Positions 1 through 10,128 are shown, numbered from the stretch's first letter. The stretch is 52,094 nucleotides of DNA from an uncultured beta proteobacterium (GCA_903873485.1 CAIQOO010000167.1:1-52094); one strand, 5' to 3'. Numbers and translations: made by a program. Notes: generated by a model from the sequence alone, not told the origin.

Positions 1-233
1 ACGGCATCCCGTCGTATTGAAGGGAAAAAAAATCAAAATTCCCAAGAAAGAGGATGCTTAAAGCTTCCTCCTCGTCGAAATTTTACTATCCGATCGCCAA
101 CTGAAAACAGTTGGATGGGATAACTTTGTTCAAAGTCCAATTACAGTGGTGGCGGGAGAAACCTCGAATGTCTAAAGTTGAGTTTGATCTAATCGAGAGG
201 TTCTGACACACGCGATGACCAAGGAAACCCTCA

Positions 234-509
234 ATGAAGAGCGATGAATTTCAGGCCGAACTCGACACCTTAGTTGCCACTCAAGCCGGTTTAATGGCCA
301 TAGTCGGCTCACTCATGGCGACTCATCCCGATTTCGATCGGTTCCAGCTTCACTTGACCGGACTTCTGGAAGTGTTGCTGACTGGCGATGCAGGGCAGGT
401 TTTTACGCCAAAGCAGCGTCAGCAGGCGCGTGAGTTCGTCGAAATGTTGCAGCATCTCAACAAAGCTCCTGCAAAAATCGACCCGCTTGCGTCTATGCCA
501 AATCTTTAG
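234..509 (+). CDS. Hypothetical protein, 91 aa
   Basis: I do not recognise this small protein. It is predicted mostly helical, is Leu/Ala/Gln-rich, and has no signal peptide, membrane segment or metal-binding motif. The ATG is preceded by a purine-rich AAGGAAA about 10 bases upstream, which supports the start. It stands alone: no gene is visible in the 233 bases before it, and a degraded stretch and an IS66 element follow. Base composition is more AT-rich than the housekeeping genes, so it may belong to the accessory region on the left of the window. It is probably a real gene, function unknown. Confidence 0.5.
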   Translation: MKSDEFQAELDTLVATQAGLMAIVGSLMATHPDFDRFQLHLTGLLEVLLTGDAGQVFTPKQRQQAREFVEMLQHLNKAPAKIDPLASMPNL

Positions 510-561
510 CATTCGTCACAGACGGCAATGGTTCAATTTGTTTTAATCTAGCCTTAATCCA

Positions 562-875
562 TTGAAAATCAATCCAGTTCAGATCAAGGCAGTTACCTGC
601 TTATTATTTTTAGGGTGCAACGCCTCAATCTCAAGAAACAACAAAGTCTGAAGCATCTATTGCCAATACATTTATACCGACCAAAACAACCAAAACCTCA
701 CCTGTAGCCAATGAGATTACGGTGTCTGTTGAATGCAAGCAATTATCCTGCGCTATCCTCAAATCACTAAAAACCAACCCTTGCAACCCGATCACGTCAG
801 AGCCATTTTTGAAATCAGTGATTCGTGCTGCATCATTGATAAGTTTGGACGCATCTGCCTTGGAGAAAACGAATG
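562..875 (+). pseudogene. Possible frameshifted lipoprotein remnant cut by the IS66 element
   Basis: Two overlapping open stretches together look like one broken gene. A TTG at 562 begins a 29-codon stretch with a hydrophobic run ending in a lipobox-like FLGC, which stops at 649-651. A second frame, open from about 615, continues with a Thr/Ser/Lys-rich segment and runs to the left end of the insertion element at 876. A single indel would join a lipoprotein signal peptide to a Thr-rich linker. The call rests only on this reading. The stretch could also be non-coding AT-rich DNA, and no other gene is visible between 510 and 875. Confidence 0.2.
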
Positions 876-972
876 GTAACCGTTTAGACCCCCCCTGCGA
901 AATCTTGGTTTTTTCCCCGTAAACTACACGTCCTTATCACCCAACAAGACATCACAAACCCCGACAGCCCTG

Positions 973-2667
973 ATGAAACTCAGCGATACCGACCTAAAAC
1001 AACTCGATACAGCTTGGGCACTGGGCTTACCGCCCCTGCGCAAGGACAAGTTGTTGGTTACGCTGATTGAGGACTTAAAGGAAGCTCGTGAACGACTGGC
1101 TGCCAACTCCCAAAACAGTTCGCGCCCCCCGCGAACCGATGCGCCCTGGACAAGTGTTCCCGCCACAGTTGCCCAAGTTGATGCATCGCAAACACCCCCT
1201 GACGCTGTAGCGGACAAGCCCCAACCTGATGCCAAAGCGCCCCCAAAAGACGCGCAGGACGTAAGAACGCCAGCCCAAGACAACCCGACGACGGCACCGC
1301 CAGCCCAGGACAACCCGACGACGGTACCGCCAGCCCAAGACAACCCGACGACGGTACCGCCAGCCCAAGACAGCCCGACGACAGCACCGCCAGCCCCAGC
1401 CAACCAGAAACGCAAAGTGGGACATCAAGACGGAGCCCCAGGTCATGGACGCGCCCTCACGCTGCCGGTAAGCGCCACCCACACCCACATGGCCAGCCAT
1501 TGCGCGGTATGTCAGGATGCGCTGGAGGCACACAGCTTTCGTCCCCTTGGCGGCCATTACGTACTCGATGTCACCATCAGCGCGCATCAGGGACTCGCGG
1601 GCATCAGCGTCACCCATGAAAAGCACATCTACGGTGCAACCCCCTGTGCGGGCTGCGGACACCTCAACCACAGTGAGCCAGGCAGTTGCCCGGATGATTC
1701 GTCATGGAAAAATCTTCCCATGAACGAGCGAGGACTGGTGGGACCCATGTTGGCCAGCCTGATCGTGTGCATGGCAAAACGCATGCGTTTATCGCGCCAC
1801 CTTACCCAGGAATTCCTGTTCGACTGGCTTGGCATCTACCTCAGCACCAGCACCATCAACCGCTGCATCCATGAAGCCGGACGTGCAGTAGAACCATTGG
1901 AAGAAGAACTGGTCAAGGAAATCGAGGCCGCAGCTCTGGCGCATGCCGATGAGACTCCGTGGAAAGAATGGGGAAAGTTGCTGTGGCTATGGGTCATCGT
2001 CACTCCCACGGTATGCCTGTTTCTCATTGGAGACCGCAGCAAGGAACTGGTGACCAATCTTTTTGGCGAGCAGTTCAGCGGCTGGCTGATGAGTGACGGC
2101 TACATGGTTTACCGCAAATTCAAAAACCGCCTGCGCTGCTGGGCACACGTCACCCGCAAGGCGCGGGGCCTGGAAGAGGCCTTCAACGCAGAGGCAGTCA
2201 CCTTTGGAAGAGATGTAAACCAATGGCTTGACCGGCTCATGAAAGCCATTTACGAAGCCCGTGAAAGCCCCCCGCAGACCTGTCTGACGATCACTTTTGC
2301 CGCCGAATTGGCTGCGTTCAAGCAACTGTGCGAACAGCACCGTGACTCAACGCATGACAAGACGCGGGCGCTTGCGCGGGAGTTTCTCAATGATTGGGAT
2401 GCCTTCTGGATCGTGCTGCAATATCCCTTTCTCCCATTGACCAACAATGAGGCCGAGCGTGCGCTGCGCCATTGGGTGATCGCCCGCCTGATCAGCCAAG
2501 GCACACGCACCGAGCAAGGCACAAGAGCCTTTGGGTTGCTCGCCAGCGTGATTGAGACTTGCCGCAAGCGCAAGATATTGCCGTGGCCTTACCTGGCGAA
2601 GGTCATCGCCGAACGTCGCAAAGGAAATCCGGCCCCATCATTTGCATCGGCGGCCCTCGCCGCTTGA
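973..2667 (+). CDS. tnpC: IS66-family transposase, 564 aa
   Basis: This DDE transposase of the IS66 TnpC type catalyses movement of the surrounding element. The N-terminal region (about 30-55) has the family's NSQNSSRPP motif after a short coiled-coil-like helix. A low-complexity linker of tandem PAQDNPTT repeats follows, at about 100-140. Two CxxC pairs (CAVC near 178 and CAGC near 225) form the zinc-binding region. The catalytic core shows HADETP (first Asp), MSDGY (second Asp) and TNNEAERALR (Glu). The ORF is complete and uninterrupted, so the enzyme may be active. The start ATG lies just inside the left inverted repeat. Confidence 0.9.
   Translation: MKLSDTDLKQLDTAWALGLPPLRKDKLLVTLIEDLKEARERLAANSQNSSRPPRTDAPWTSVPATVAQVDASQTPPDAVADKPQPDAKAPPKDAQDVRTPAQDNPTTAPPAQDNPTTVPPAQDNPTTVPPAQDSPTTAPPAPANQKRKVGHQDGAPGHGRALTLPVSATHTHMASHCAVCQDALEAHSFRPLGGHYVLDVTISAHQGLAGISVTHEKHIYGATPCAGCGHLNHSEPGSCPDDSSWKNLPMNERGLVGPMLASLIVCMAKRMRLSRHLTQEFLFDWLGIYLSTSTINRCIHEAGRAVEPLEEELVKEIEAAALAHADETPWKEWGKLLWLWVIVTPTVCLFLIGDRSKELVTNLFGEQFSGWLMSDGYMVYRKFKNRLRCWAHVTRKARGLEEAFNAEAVTFGRDVNQWLDRLMKAIYEARESPPQTCLTITFAAELAAFKQLCEQHRDSTHDKTRALAREFLNDWDAFWIVLQYPFLPLTNNEAERALRHWVIARLISQGTRTEQGTRAFGLLASVIETCRKRKILPWPYLAKVIAERRKGNPAPSFASAALAA
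1270..1389 (+). repeat. Four tandem 30-bp repeats inside the transposase gene
   Basis: Four copies of a 30-bp unit, each encoding a PAQDNPTT-type decapeptide, are arranged head to tail and differ at only a few bases. The unit is a multiple of three, so copy number can change without breaking the reading frame. It forms a flexible Pro/Thr-rich linker between the N-terminal and zinc-binding parts of the transposase. Confidence 0.9.
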
Positions 2668-2697
2668 TCAAAATGAGGGGGGGGTCTAAACGGTTAC

Positions 2698-4031
2698 GCA
2701 TTATCACTTTCAAGCAGAGTTCTGTTTCTGGTCCAAAAACGATTAATCCCGGACTTGTTACGACGAATAACTATCTTTTGTATTACGTTAAAAATAAAGC
2801 CTTGTGGCGACCAAATCGGGTATTTGTGCCAACGCGACGCGATGATCGTTATTCAAAGGTCATTGAAAACGCTGACGATAGTTTTCAGAGTTGGCGACTC
2901 ATTTCGTTGAAAGATGCATTTTTGAAGAGCCATTCTTTGGCTGTTTGGGATGATGCCAAGCGTAAGTTTATGGATAAGCTTGAGGAGCGAATTTCGCAGT
3001 TTGTGATTAACAATGCGCATCGAGTTGTCCGCACTGCACGTGTTGCAGCAAAAGATGTGAATGAATCTGCGCGCACTGCATTGGAACAATCAACAAAAAA
3101 TGCTAACGAAGTACAAAGAAGTGTGAGGCCAGACAAAAGTGACTATTTCTTTTTGAATGGTGAGCAATTAATTTTTTATAAAACAAAAACTCGATCAATT
3201 GATGGAGTGTTGCGAACAGCATCACCATTGACCAATCTCTGGGATGACTTGCTCTCCAACAACCTTCATAACGAGGGAGCTGTGAGTTTCCCAAATGGCA
3301 AGAAACCCGAGGCTTTGATCAAACGATGTGTTGAACTTGCCACCAACCCCGGCGACCTCGTCCTAGATTCCTTCGCGGGTTCCGGCACCACTGGCGCCGT
3401 CGCCCACAAAATGGGCCGCCGCTGGATCATGGTCGAGCTGGGCGAGCATTGCCACACGCACATCGTGCCGCGCCTGCAAAAAGTCATCGACGGGCAAGAC
3501 CCTGGCGGTGTCACGCAGGCCACCAGTTGGGCAGGCGGTGGCGGTTTTCGGTATTACGAACTGGCCCCCACGCTGCTGTCCACCGACCGCTGGGGCAATC
3601 TGGTCATCAACCCCGAGTACGACGCGGGCATGTTGTCGGCGGCGATGTGCAAGCTTGAAGGCTTCACCTACGCGCCGTCCGAGACTTTATGGTGGCAGCA
3701 GGGGCGCAGCAGCGAGTGCGACTTTATCTATGTCACCACCCAAACGCTGGGGCCGGAGCAACTCGAAGCCTTGAGCCACGAGGTCGGCACCGACCCCGGC
3801 GACCCGCGCAGTCTGCTGGTGTGCTGCGGTGCTTACCGGGGTGTCACGGCTGATCAAGCCGCCAAAGCCTGGCCCAACCTGACGCTGAAAAAAATCCCCA
3901 AGATGGTGAAAGACCGCTGCGAGTGGGGCCATGACGACTACAGCCTGAACGTGGCCAACCTGCCGATGGCGCAGAAGAAGGTGGATGACACTCCGGCGCA
4001 GAATGATTTGTTTGGCGGTGATGCGGCATGA
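2698..4031 (+). pseudogene. mod: Type III restriction-modification methyltransferase (Mod), 5'-truncated by IS66
   Basis: The retained part encodes the central target-recognition region and the C-terminal AdoMet-binding region of a beta-class DNA adenine methyltransferase. SAM motif I is visible as DLVLDSFAGSGTTGAV at about 3355-3405, followed by GRRWIMVEL. In beta-class enzymes the catalytic DPPY motif lies before the target-recognition domain. That part is missing, so the protein should not methylate DNA. The reading frame remains open from inside the element, but the upstream codons are transposase sequence in another frame. Composition changes sharply near 3300, from AT-rich to GC-rich, which suggests an exchanged recognition domain. 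The stop overlaps the next gene (ATGA), so this was the first gene of the operon. Confidence 0.85.
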
Positions 4032-4549
4032 CGCAGCCCAAAATCATCATCATTGCCGGGCCGAATGGCGCAGGCAAGACAACTTTTGCGCGGGAATTTT
4101 TGCCTCAGGAGGCGGGTTGCCCGGTTTTTATCAACGCCGATTTGATTGCCGCCGGGCTGTCGCCCTTTGCGCCAGAGCGGGCTGCCATTCAAGCCGGGAG
4201 GTTGACGCTGGCGGCGATTGCACAGCATGTCGCCAGGCGCGAGAGTTTTGCCTTTGAAACCACCTTGTCTGGCAAAACCTATGCCAGGCAGATTCCGCAA
4301 TGGTGGCAATGGGGCTATCGCGTTGAGTTGTTTTTTTTGAGCTTGGCATCGGCCGATATGGCGGTGCAGCGTGTGGCCGAGCGAGTCCGCCAGGGTGGTC
4401 ATGACATTCCAGAAGCCACTATTCGTCGCCGCTTTGACGCAGGGATGCGGCTGTTCTTTGAGGTGTATCGACCCTTGGTTGACCCATGGGTTCTTTATGA
4501 CAATTCGGGCGATGAGCCCTTGTTGATCGACTGGAGCGACAAGCCATGA
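4028..4549 (+). CDS. Zeta-toxin-like P-loop kinase embedded in the type III R-M operon, 173 aa
   Basis: A small P-loop NTPase of the zeta toxin/COG4185 type. The Walker A motif GPNGAGKTT spans residues 11-19. An INADLI motif carries Asp38, the likely catalytic base, and FETTLSGKT around Glu77-Thr79 matches the substrate-binding ETT of zeta kinases. The GHDIPEATIRRRF segment (124-136) is the family's conserved arginine region. Relatives phosphorylate UDP-N-acetylglucosamine or other small substrates; the substrate here is unknown. The ATG overlaps the mod stop, and its own stop overlaps the next ATG, so translation is coupled. It is intact although both neighbouring R-M subunits are broken. 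Confidence 0.8.
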   Translation: MTQPKIIIIAGPNGAGKTTFAREFLPQEAGCPVFINADLIAAGLSPFAPERAAIQAGRLTLAAIAQHVARRESFAFETTLSGKTYARQIPQWWQWGYRVELFFLSLASADMAVQRVAERVRQGGHDIPEATIRRRFDAGMRLFFEVYRPLVDPWVLYDNSGDEPLLIDWSDKP

Positions 4550-4755
4550 CAACCCCCAAGCAAGAGAATCAACCCGTGGCCAGCCATGGCCAGATGCCAC
4601 CCGGTGCGGATGGCGACATCAAAGGCTCGCTCACTGCCCTGTGCAGGGCCGCGTTGCGGGCGCGCCAGGTGGCGCACCAGACCGGCACTGATTTGATCGT
4701 GGTTCGCGCGGGTCAAGTGGTGCGCGTATCACCAAGGCAACACAACGCGCCATAG
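4546..4755 (+). CDS. Small protein paired with the zeta-like kinase, candidate antitoxin, 69 aa
   Basis: A small basic protein whose start overlaps the kinase stop by four bases. The first 25 residues are polar and probably disordered. The rest forms a helix (LCRAALRARQVAHQTG) followed by a short beta hairpin (TDLIVVRAGQVVRVSP). Its size, coupling to the kinase and position suggest a partner or antitoxin. No DNA-binding motif is visible. The function is inferred from context only; it might instead be an R-M accessory protein. Confidence 0.6.
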   Translation: MTTPKQENQPVASHGQMPPGADGDIKGSLTALCRAALRARQVAHQTGTDLIVVRAGQVVRVSPRQHNAP

Positions 4756-4774
4756 AAAACAAAAGGGAGAAACC

Positions 4775-7517
4775 ATGAGTCAACGCGAAGTCAACACTAT
4801 CGCAGGCCGCCTGAGCCTGCGCCCGTCGCAAACCGAGTCCCTCGCCAAGCTGGCCAACGCCATTGAGGCGTCTCCCGCCATGCTGCAGCCCAACCGCGAT
4901 GCGGCAGATGTGGCCGCCATTCTGGCCACGCTCAAGGCCCAGTTCCCCATGCTGCAAGACTTTGAACGCGACTTTCCGTCGCTGTGCTTTGCGCTGGCCA
5001 CCGGTGTCGGCAAGACGCGGCTGATGGGGGCGTTCATCAGCTACCTGTACGCGGCGCATGGCATCAAACACTTTTTTGTGCTGGCACCCAACTTGACGAT
5101 TTACAACAAGCTGATTGCCGACTTCACGCCCAACACGCCCAAATATGTGTTCAAGGGTGTGGCCGAGTTTGCGGCGTATCCGCCCGAGATCATCACCGGC
5201 GACAACTACGAAGAGCGCGCCCAGGCGCTGGGCGATTTGCTGTCGCCAGTGACTATCAACATTTTCAATATCGCCAAAATTTCTTCCGAGGTGCGCGGTG
5301 GCAAGGCACCGCGCATCAAGCGCTTGAGCGAGTACATCGGCCAGAGTTATTTTGACTATCTGGCCGGTTTGCCGGACCTGGTGCTGCTGATGGACGAGTC
5401 GCATCGCTACCGCGCCAGCGCCGGGGTGCGCGCCATCAACGAGTTGCGGCCGCTGATCGGGCTGGAACTCACGGCCACGCCTTTTGTGGAAAGCACCAAA
5501 GGGCCGGTGCCGTTTAAAAACGTGGTGATGGATTACCCGCTGGCGCGGGCCATGGACGACGGCTTTGTGAAAGATCCTGCCGTGGTGACGCAGCGCAACT
5601 TTGATGCGAAAAGCATGCCGCCCGAAGAGGTCGAGCGAGTCAAGCTGCAAGACGGGGTGCGCATGCACGAGGCCACCAAGGTGGAGCTGAAAACTTATGC
5701 CCGCACGCATGGCGTAAAAGAGGTCAAGCCTTTCATGCTGGTGATTGCACGCGACACCACCCATGCAGGGGTTTTGCTGGCGCTGTTGCAGTCAGACGCT
5801 TTCTTTGGCGGGCGCTATGCCAACAAGGTGATTCAGGTTGACAGCAGCAAGAGCGGCGCGGACGAAGAAGAAATGATTCGCCGCCTGCTGGCGGTGGAGA
5901 GCGTGGATGAACCGACCGAGATCGTGATTCACGTCAACATGCTCAAAGAGGGCTGGGACGTGACCAACCTCTATACCATCGTGCCGCTGCGCGCCGCCAA
6001 TGCCCGCACGCTGGTGGAGCAGTCGATTGGTCGCGGCCTGCGCCTGCCTTACGGCAAACGCACCCAAAATGCGGCAGTGGACCGGCTCAACATCATCGCC
6101 CATGACCGGTTTCAGGACATCATTGACGACGCCAACCGGGCCGACTCGCCGATCAGGCTCAAGACCCTGATTCTGGACGCGCCCGATGCGGGCGATGACC
6201 GGCTGCAGAGCCAGACGGTTCAGCCCAATCTGGTGGCGGCCTTGGGCCTGAATCAAGACCCGGACGGGCCTGAACCGGCTGATGCTGCCGCCCGGGCTGC
6301 GGCCAGCGGCGTGCCGGCGGCTACACCGGTGTTCAGCACCACCCAAGAACGGCAGGCAGCGCACCTGGTGATGCAGGTCTTGGCAGAGTACGAGGTGCGC
6401 ACCACCGAAGCCCCCACGCGGCAAGCCTTTCTGGTGCCTGAACTGCAGGCGCGCATTGCCGATGCAGTCAGGGAGCGCCTGGCACCAGTGCAGCCCAGCG
6501 TGCTGGCGGGCACGGATGCCCCGCCTGAATTGGACTTGGCAGATGTGGTGCGCCGCACGGTGGATGTGGTGGTGCAGCAAACCATCGACATTCCGCGCAT
6601 TGCGGTCGTGCCCCGGGGGGGTTGTGACCAGTGGCTTCAAACCCTTTACGCTGGATGTGACTGGCCTGCACCTGCAGCCCAGAGACCGTTCGCTGGTGGG
6701 GCAGAGCCTGCGCACACATGCCCAGTTCACCTACACCGCAGAGGCCGGGCGCGCCGAGCGGCGGCTGGAGGACTACATTGTTCATGCGCTGATTGACTTC
6801 GACGACATTGATTACACGGTGCATGCCAGCCTGCTGTACGACTTGGCCGGCCAAATGGTGGCGCATCTGCAAGGCTATCTTCCTGACCCCAATGACGTGC
6901 GCAGTGTGCTGGATCTGGACCGGCAACTGATTGCCAAGAATATCCATGCCCAGATGATGGCGCACTTTTATGAATCGGCCACCGAATACGCCGTGGAAGT
7001 GCGGCGCGGCTTTACGACACTGAAAGAACCCACCTACACCGTGGGCGCGGACGAGCCACTGCGCGACTGCCCCGACACGGTGGATGAACCCGACCGGATC
7101 AAGCAAATGGTGTTCGGGCATTTCTCGCGCTGCCTGTACCCGCAGCAAAAGTTTGACTCAGACACCGAGCGGCGCTTTGCCGTGATTCTGGAGCGCGATG
7201 CAGACAAGTGGTTCAAGCCCGCCAAAGGGCAGTTCCAGTTGTTTTACAAGCTGGGCGTGGAGCAGCCGGAGTATGTGCCCGACTTTGTGGCCGAAACCGC
7301 GCACCACTTGCTGATGTGCGAGACCAAGGCACGCAACGACTTGGGCGCAGACGACGTCAAAGCCAAAGCCGAAGTGGGTGCCTTGTGGTGCAAACATGCC
7401 TCAGACCATGCACATGCCACAGGTGCCAAGCCCTGGAAGTACCTGCTGATACCCCACGATCAGGTGACCGAGGACAAGCGACTGAGGGATTACTTGTCGT
7501 TTGCGCAAGGCGGTTGA
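4775..7517 (+). pseudogene. res: Type III restriction endonuclease subunit (Res), frameshifted
   Basis: Res is the ATP-dependent helicase-nuclease subunit of a type III R-M system. Helicase motifs are clear: Walker A ATGVGKT (75-81), DESH box (207-210), TATP (233-236) and QSIGRGLRLP (about 416-425). The C-terminal PD-(D/E)xK nuclease appears as PDFVAET...CETKA near 7275-7330. The reading frame shifts in the run of seven G at 6615-6621. The upstream frame ends at 6796, while the downstream frame continues correctly to 7517. Removing one G restores a protein of about 913 aa, a normal Res length. The start follows a GGGAGA ribosome site 19 bases after the small partner gene. Confidence 0.85.
6615..6621 (+). 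repeat. G7 homopolymer at the res frameshift
   Basis: Four C and then seven G occur exactly where the two res frames meet. Deleting one G rejoins the sequence PRG to VVTSGFKPF. A tract of this kind can slip during replication and act as an on/off switch, but it is also a common place for sequencing error. Confidence 0.7.
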
Positions 7518-7531
7518 ACTGGAGAAATGCC

Positions 7532-7557
7532 AACGGCACCCGCAGGTGCCGTTTTCA
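7532..7557 (+). terminator. Rho-independent terminator after res
   Basis: A perfect 9-bp stem, AACGGCACC paired with GGTGCCGTT around a CGCA loop, is followed by TTTTC. It lies 15 bases after the res stop and closes the R-M operon. It also lies downstream of the convergent malate synthase gene. Confidence 0.7.
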
Positions 7558-7579
7558 GTCAGGTTTTAAGTGCCAAATT

Positions 7580-7628
7580 GGCCTCTAGCCCTTATGGCTA
7601 TTGCGCAAGCAGCTATATATTAAATAGC
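7580..7628 (-). repeat. Family C dispersed repeat (intergenic copy)
   Basis: On the plus strand this reads GGCCTCTAGCCCTTATGG, then GCGCAAGCAGCTATATATT. It is the reverse orientation of the repeat found at many other places in the window. It sits between the terminator of the R-M operon and the glcB stop codon. Confidence 0.75.
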
Positions 7629-7633
7629 GTCCA

Positions 7634-9874
7634 TTAAACCGTTGCAGGCGCTGCCGCAACTGCTGCCGCCTTGACCTTCAGCCGCCAGCCATGCAGCAGC
7701 GGCTCGGTGTAGCCGCTGGGCTGCGCCAGTCCCTTGAACACCAGATCACACGCCGCCTGATAGGCCATCGACGTGTCAAAGTGCCCGGCCATCGGCTTGT
7801 ACAGCGGGTCGCCGGCGTTTTGCCCGTCCACCACAGCGGCCATGCGCTCGAAGGTTTCCTTGATTTGTGCCTCGGTCACGACACCATGGTGCAGCCAGTT
7901 GGCCATGTGCTGGCTGGAAATGCGCAGGGTGGCGCGGTCTTCCATCAGGGCGATGTTGTGGATGTCGGGCACCTTGGAGCAGCCGACGCCCTGGTCAATC
8001 CAGCGCACCACATAGCCCAGAATGCCCTGGGCGTTGTTGTCAAGCTCCTGCTGTTTTTCTGCCGCGCTCCAGTTCGGGCTGGCCGCTACCGGAATCGTCA
8101 GCAGGCCGGCCAGCAGCGCATCGCGCTCCTTGTCGGCATTGATTTTTTCCATTTCCCTTTGCACATCGCCCACCAGCACCTGGTGGTAGTGCAGCGCGTG
8201 CAGGGTGGCACCGGTCGGGCTTGGCACCCAGGCGGTGTTGGCACCGGCCTTGGGGTGGGCAATTTTTTGCTCCAGCATGGCCTTCATCAAGTCCGGCATG
8301 GCCCACATGCCCTTGCCGATTTGTGCCTTGCCACGCAGGCCGCAGCCCAAACCGACCAGCACGTTGTTGCGCTCGTAAGCCTGAATCCAGGCGCTGGTTT
8401 TCATGTCGCCCTTGCGGATCATCGGGCCAGCCAACATGGCGCTGTGCATCTCGTCGCCGGTGCGGTCCAGGAAGCCGGTGTTGATGAAGGCGACGCGGCT
8501 GCTGGCGGCTTCGATGCAGGCCTTCAGGTTGACGCTGGTGCGGCGCTCTTCGTCCATGATGCCGAGCTTGACGGTGCTGTCATCGAGGCCCAGCATTTTT
8601 TCGACCCGGCCAAACAGTTCGCTGGCAAAAGCCACCTCGGTCGGGCCGTGCATCTTGGGCTTGACGATATAGACCGAACCCTTGCGCGAGTTGCGGATGG
8701 CGTCTTTTTTGGTTTTGTTCAGATCGTGCATGGCAATCGTGGTGGTGACCACGGCATCCAGAATGCCCTCGGGGATTTCGCGCACAGCGCCGGCTTTGTC
8801 GGTGTACAAAATCGCCGGGTTGGTCATCAGGTGGCCGACATTGCGCACAAACATCAATGACCGGCCATGCAGGCGCACCTGCTTTTCACCGTCGGGCGCG
8901 GTGTAGAGGCGGTCGGCATTGAGGCCACGGGTGATGGTTTTGTCGCCTTTGGCCACCTCTTCGGTCAGCGTGCCTTTGAGGATGCCGAGCCAGTTGCTGT
9001 AGGCCAGCAGTTTGTCGTCGGCATCGACGGCAGCGACCGAGTCTTCCAGATCGAGGATCGTCGATAGCGCGGCTTCGACCACCAGATCAGCCACACCGGC
9101 GGGGTCGTCGGCACCAATTGGCGTGGTCCGGTTGATGATCAGGTCCAGGTGCAGGCCGTTGTGTTCAAACAGCACCGAGCTTGGTGCCTTGGTTTCGCCC
9201 TGGTAGCCGACAAACTGCTCAGGGTTGGCCAGGCTGGTGTTGCTGCCGTCGGCCAGCTTGATCGCCAGCTTGCCAGCCTTGATGCGGTAATCGACCGAAT
9301 CGACATGCGAACCCTTGCGCAGCGGCGCGCAGCGATCGAGCACATGGCGGGCGTATTCAATCACTTTGGCACCGCGCTTGGGGTTGTAGCCGCCATTTTT
9401 GCCGGCTTTTTCACAGCCCTTGGTCTCGTCAATCACGTCGGTACCATACAGCGCGTCGTACAGGCTGCCCCAGCGGGCGTTGGCAGCGTTCAAGGCATAG
9501 CGGGCGTTCAAAATCGGCACCACCAGTTGTGGACCGGCCTGCTTGGCCAGTTCGGCATCGACCTTGGTGGTGCTGATGCGGGCCTTTTTGGGCGGTGGCA
9601 CCAGGTAGCCAATGCCTTCCAGAAAGGTCCGGTAGGCCGGTATGTCCTGAATCGGGCCGGGATGGCTTTTGTGCCAGCGATCAAGCTCGGTCTGCAGGCG
9701 GTCGCGCTCGGCCAGCAGGGCGATGTTTTTCGGGGCCAGATCAGCCACGATGCCATCAAAACCTTTCCAGAACTTGGCCGGCGTGATGCCGGTGCCAGGC
9801 AGCACCTGGGTTTGAATGAATTGGCACAAGTTGGCAGCCACTTGCAGGCGATTTTTGGTGATGCGTTCAGTCAT
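7634..9874 (-). CDS. glcB: Malate synthase G, 746 aa
   Basis: Condenses glyoxylate with acetyl-CoA to malate, the last step of the glyoxylate bypass and of glycolate use. It is recognised by family G segments such as [71 protein letters not shown] and [16 protein letters not shown]. The length fits the roughly 725-745 aa monomeric G form rather than the shorter A form. The start is the first ATG of the frame and begins [13 protein letters not shown]. The gene is alone on its strand, with a 254-base non-coding stretch before the divergent CoA-transferase gene. Confidence 0.97.
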   Translation of the reverse strand: MTERITKNRLQVAANLCQFIQTQVLPGTGITPAKFWKGFDGIVADLAPKNIALLAERDRLQTELDRWHKSHPGPIQDIPAYRTFLEGIGYLVPPPKKARISTTKVDAELAKQAGPQLVVPILNARYALNAANARWGSLYDALYGTDVIDETKGCEKAGKNGGYNPKRGAKVIEYARHVLDRCAPLRKGSHVDSVDYRIKAGKLAIKLADGSNTSLANPEQFVGYQGETKAPSSVLFEHNGLHLDLIINRTTPIGADDPAGVADLVVEAALSTILDLEDSVAAVDADDKLLAYSNWLGILKGTLTEEVAKGDKTITRGLNADRLYTAPDGEKQVRLHGRSLMFVRNVGHLMTNPAILYTDKAGAVREIPEGILDAVVTTTIAMHDLNKTKKDAIRNSRKGSVYIVKPKMHGPTEVAFASELFGRVEKMLGLDDSTVKLGIMDEERRTSVNLKACIEAASSRVAFINTGFLDRTGDEMHSAMLAGPMIRKGDMKTSAWIQAYERNNVLVGLGCGLRGKAQIGKGMWAMPDLMKAMLEQKIAHPKAGANTAWVPSPTGATLHALHYHQVLVGDVQREMEKINADKERDALLAGLLTIPVAASPNWSAAEKQQELDNNAQGILGYVVRWIDQGVGCSKVPDIHNIALMEDRATLRISSQHMANWLHHGVVTEAQIKETFERMAAVVDGQNAGDPLYKPMAGHFDTSMAYQAACDLVFKGLAQPSGYTEPLLHGWRLKVKAAAVAAAPATV

Positions 9875-10128
9875 GATGAGGCGTCGAGTTAAGAAAGGGG
9901 GGTGACAAGGGTTGGGAAAAGGTCCGGCGCGCCGGGCACAGCAAGGCCAAGCCGGGGGGTGTGCAGGGTAATGGACACGGACATTGCTTCATTTTAGTGA
10001 CTGCAACCGACACCCGGTGCAGCTTTGTTGCATGACGGCAGTTTCCGCATGGCGTGGCGTGTCGTGCCGCAGGCCCGCCAACTGGGAAATAATCGGCAGA
10101 TCGTTGTCATTTTTTCTGAAAGCTGCCG

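Larger units (their letters stand above)
876..2697 (+). mobile_element. IS66-family insertion sequence, single-ORF type
   Basis: The element is bounded by near-perfect inverted repeats. The left end begins GTAACCGTTTAGACCCCCC at 876 and the right end reads its complement, finishing at 2697. The C run is 7 long on the left and 8 on the right. It carries only the large transposase and no tnpA/tnpB accessory genes, as in the ISBst12-like branch of IS66. IS66 elements normally create 8-bp target duplications, but the flanks here (AACGAATG on the left, GCATTATC on the right) do not match. The right flank drops straight into the middle of a methyltransferase gene, so an adjacent deletion or recombination probably followed insertion. 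Confidence 0.85.

Noticed and set aside
924-1671. Long minus-strand open frames opposite the transposase linker
   Set aside because: They are created by the 30-bp tandem repeats read on the other strand; the repetitive product has no domain and the transposase explains the region.
2559-2697. Apparent start of the methyltransferase inside the IS66 element
   Set aside because: The codons from 2559 to 2697 are transposase sequence in another frame; homology to methyltransferases begins only after the right inverted repeat.
4631-5764. 377-codon minus-strand frame opposite res
   Set aside because: It lies wholly opposite clear helicase motifs and has the His/Arg/Gln-rich composition of an antisense shadow of GC-rich coding DNA.
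9875-10128. A possible small RNA or regulatory element between glcB and the CoA-transferase gene
   Set aside because: No strong hairpin, terminator or recognisable riboswitch core was seen; nothing beyond an ordinary divergent promoter region can be supported.
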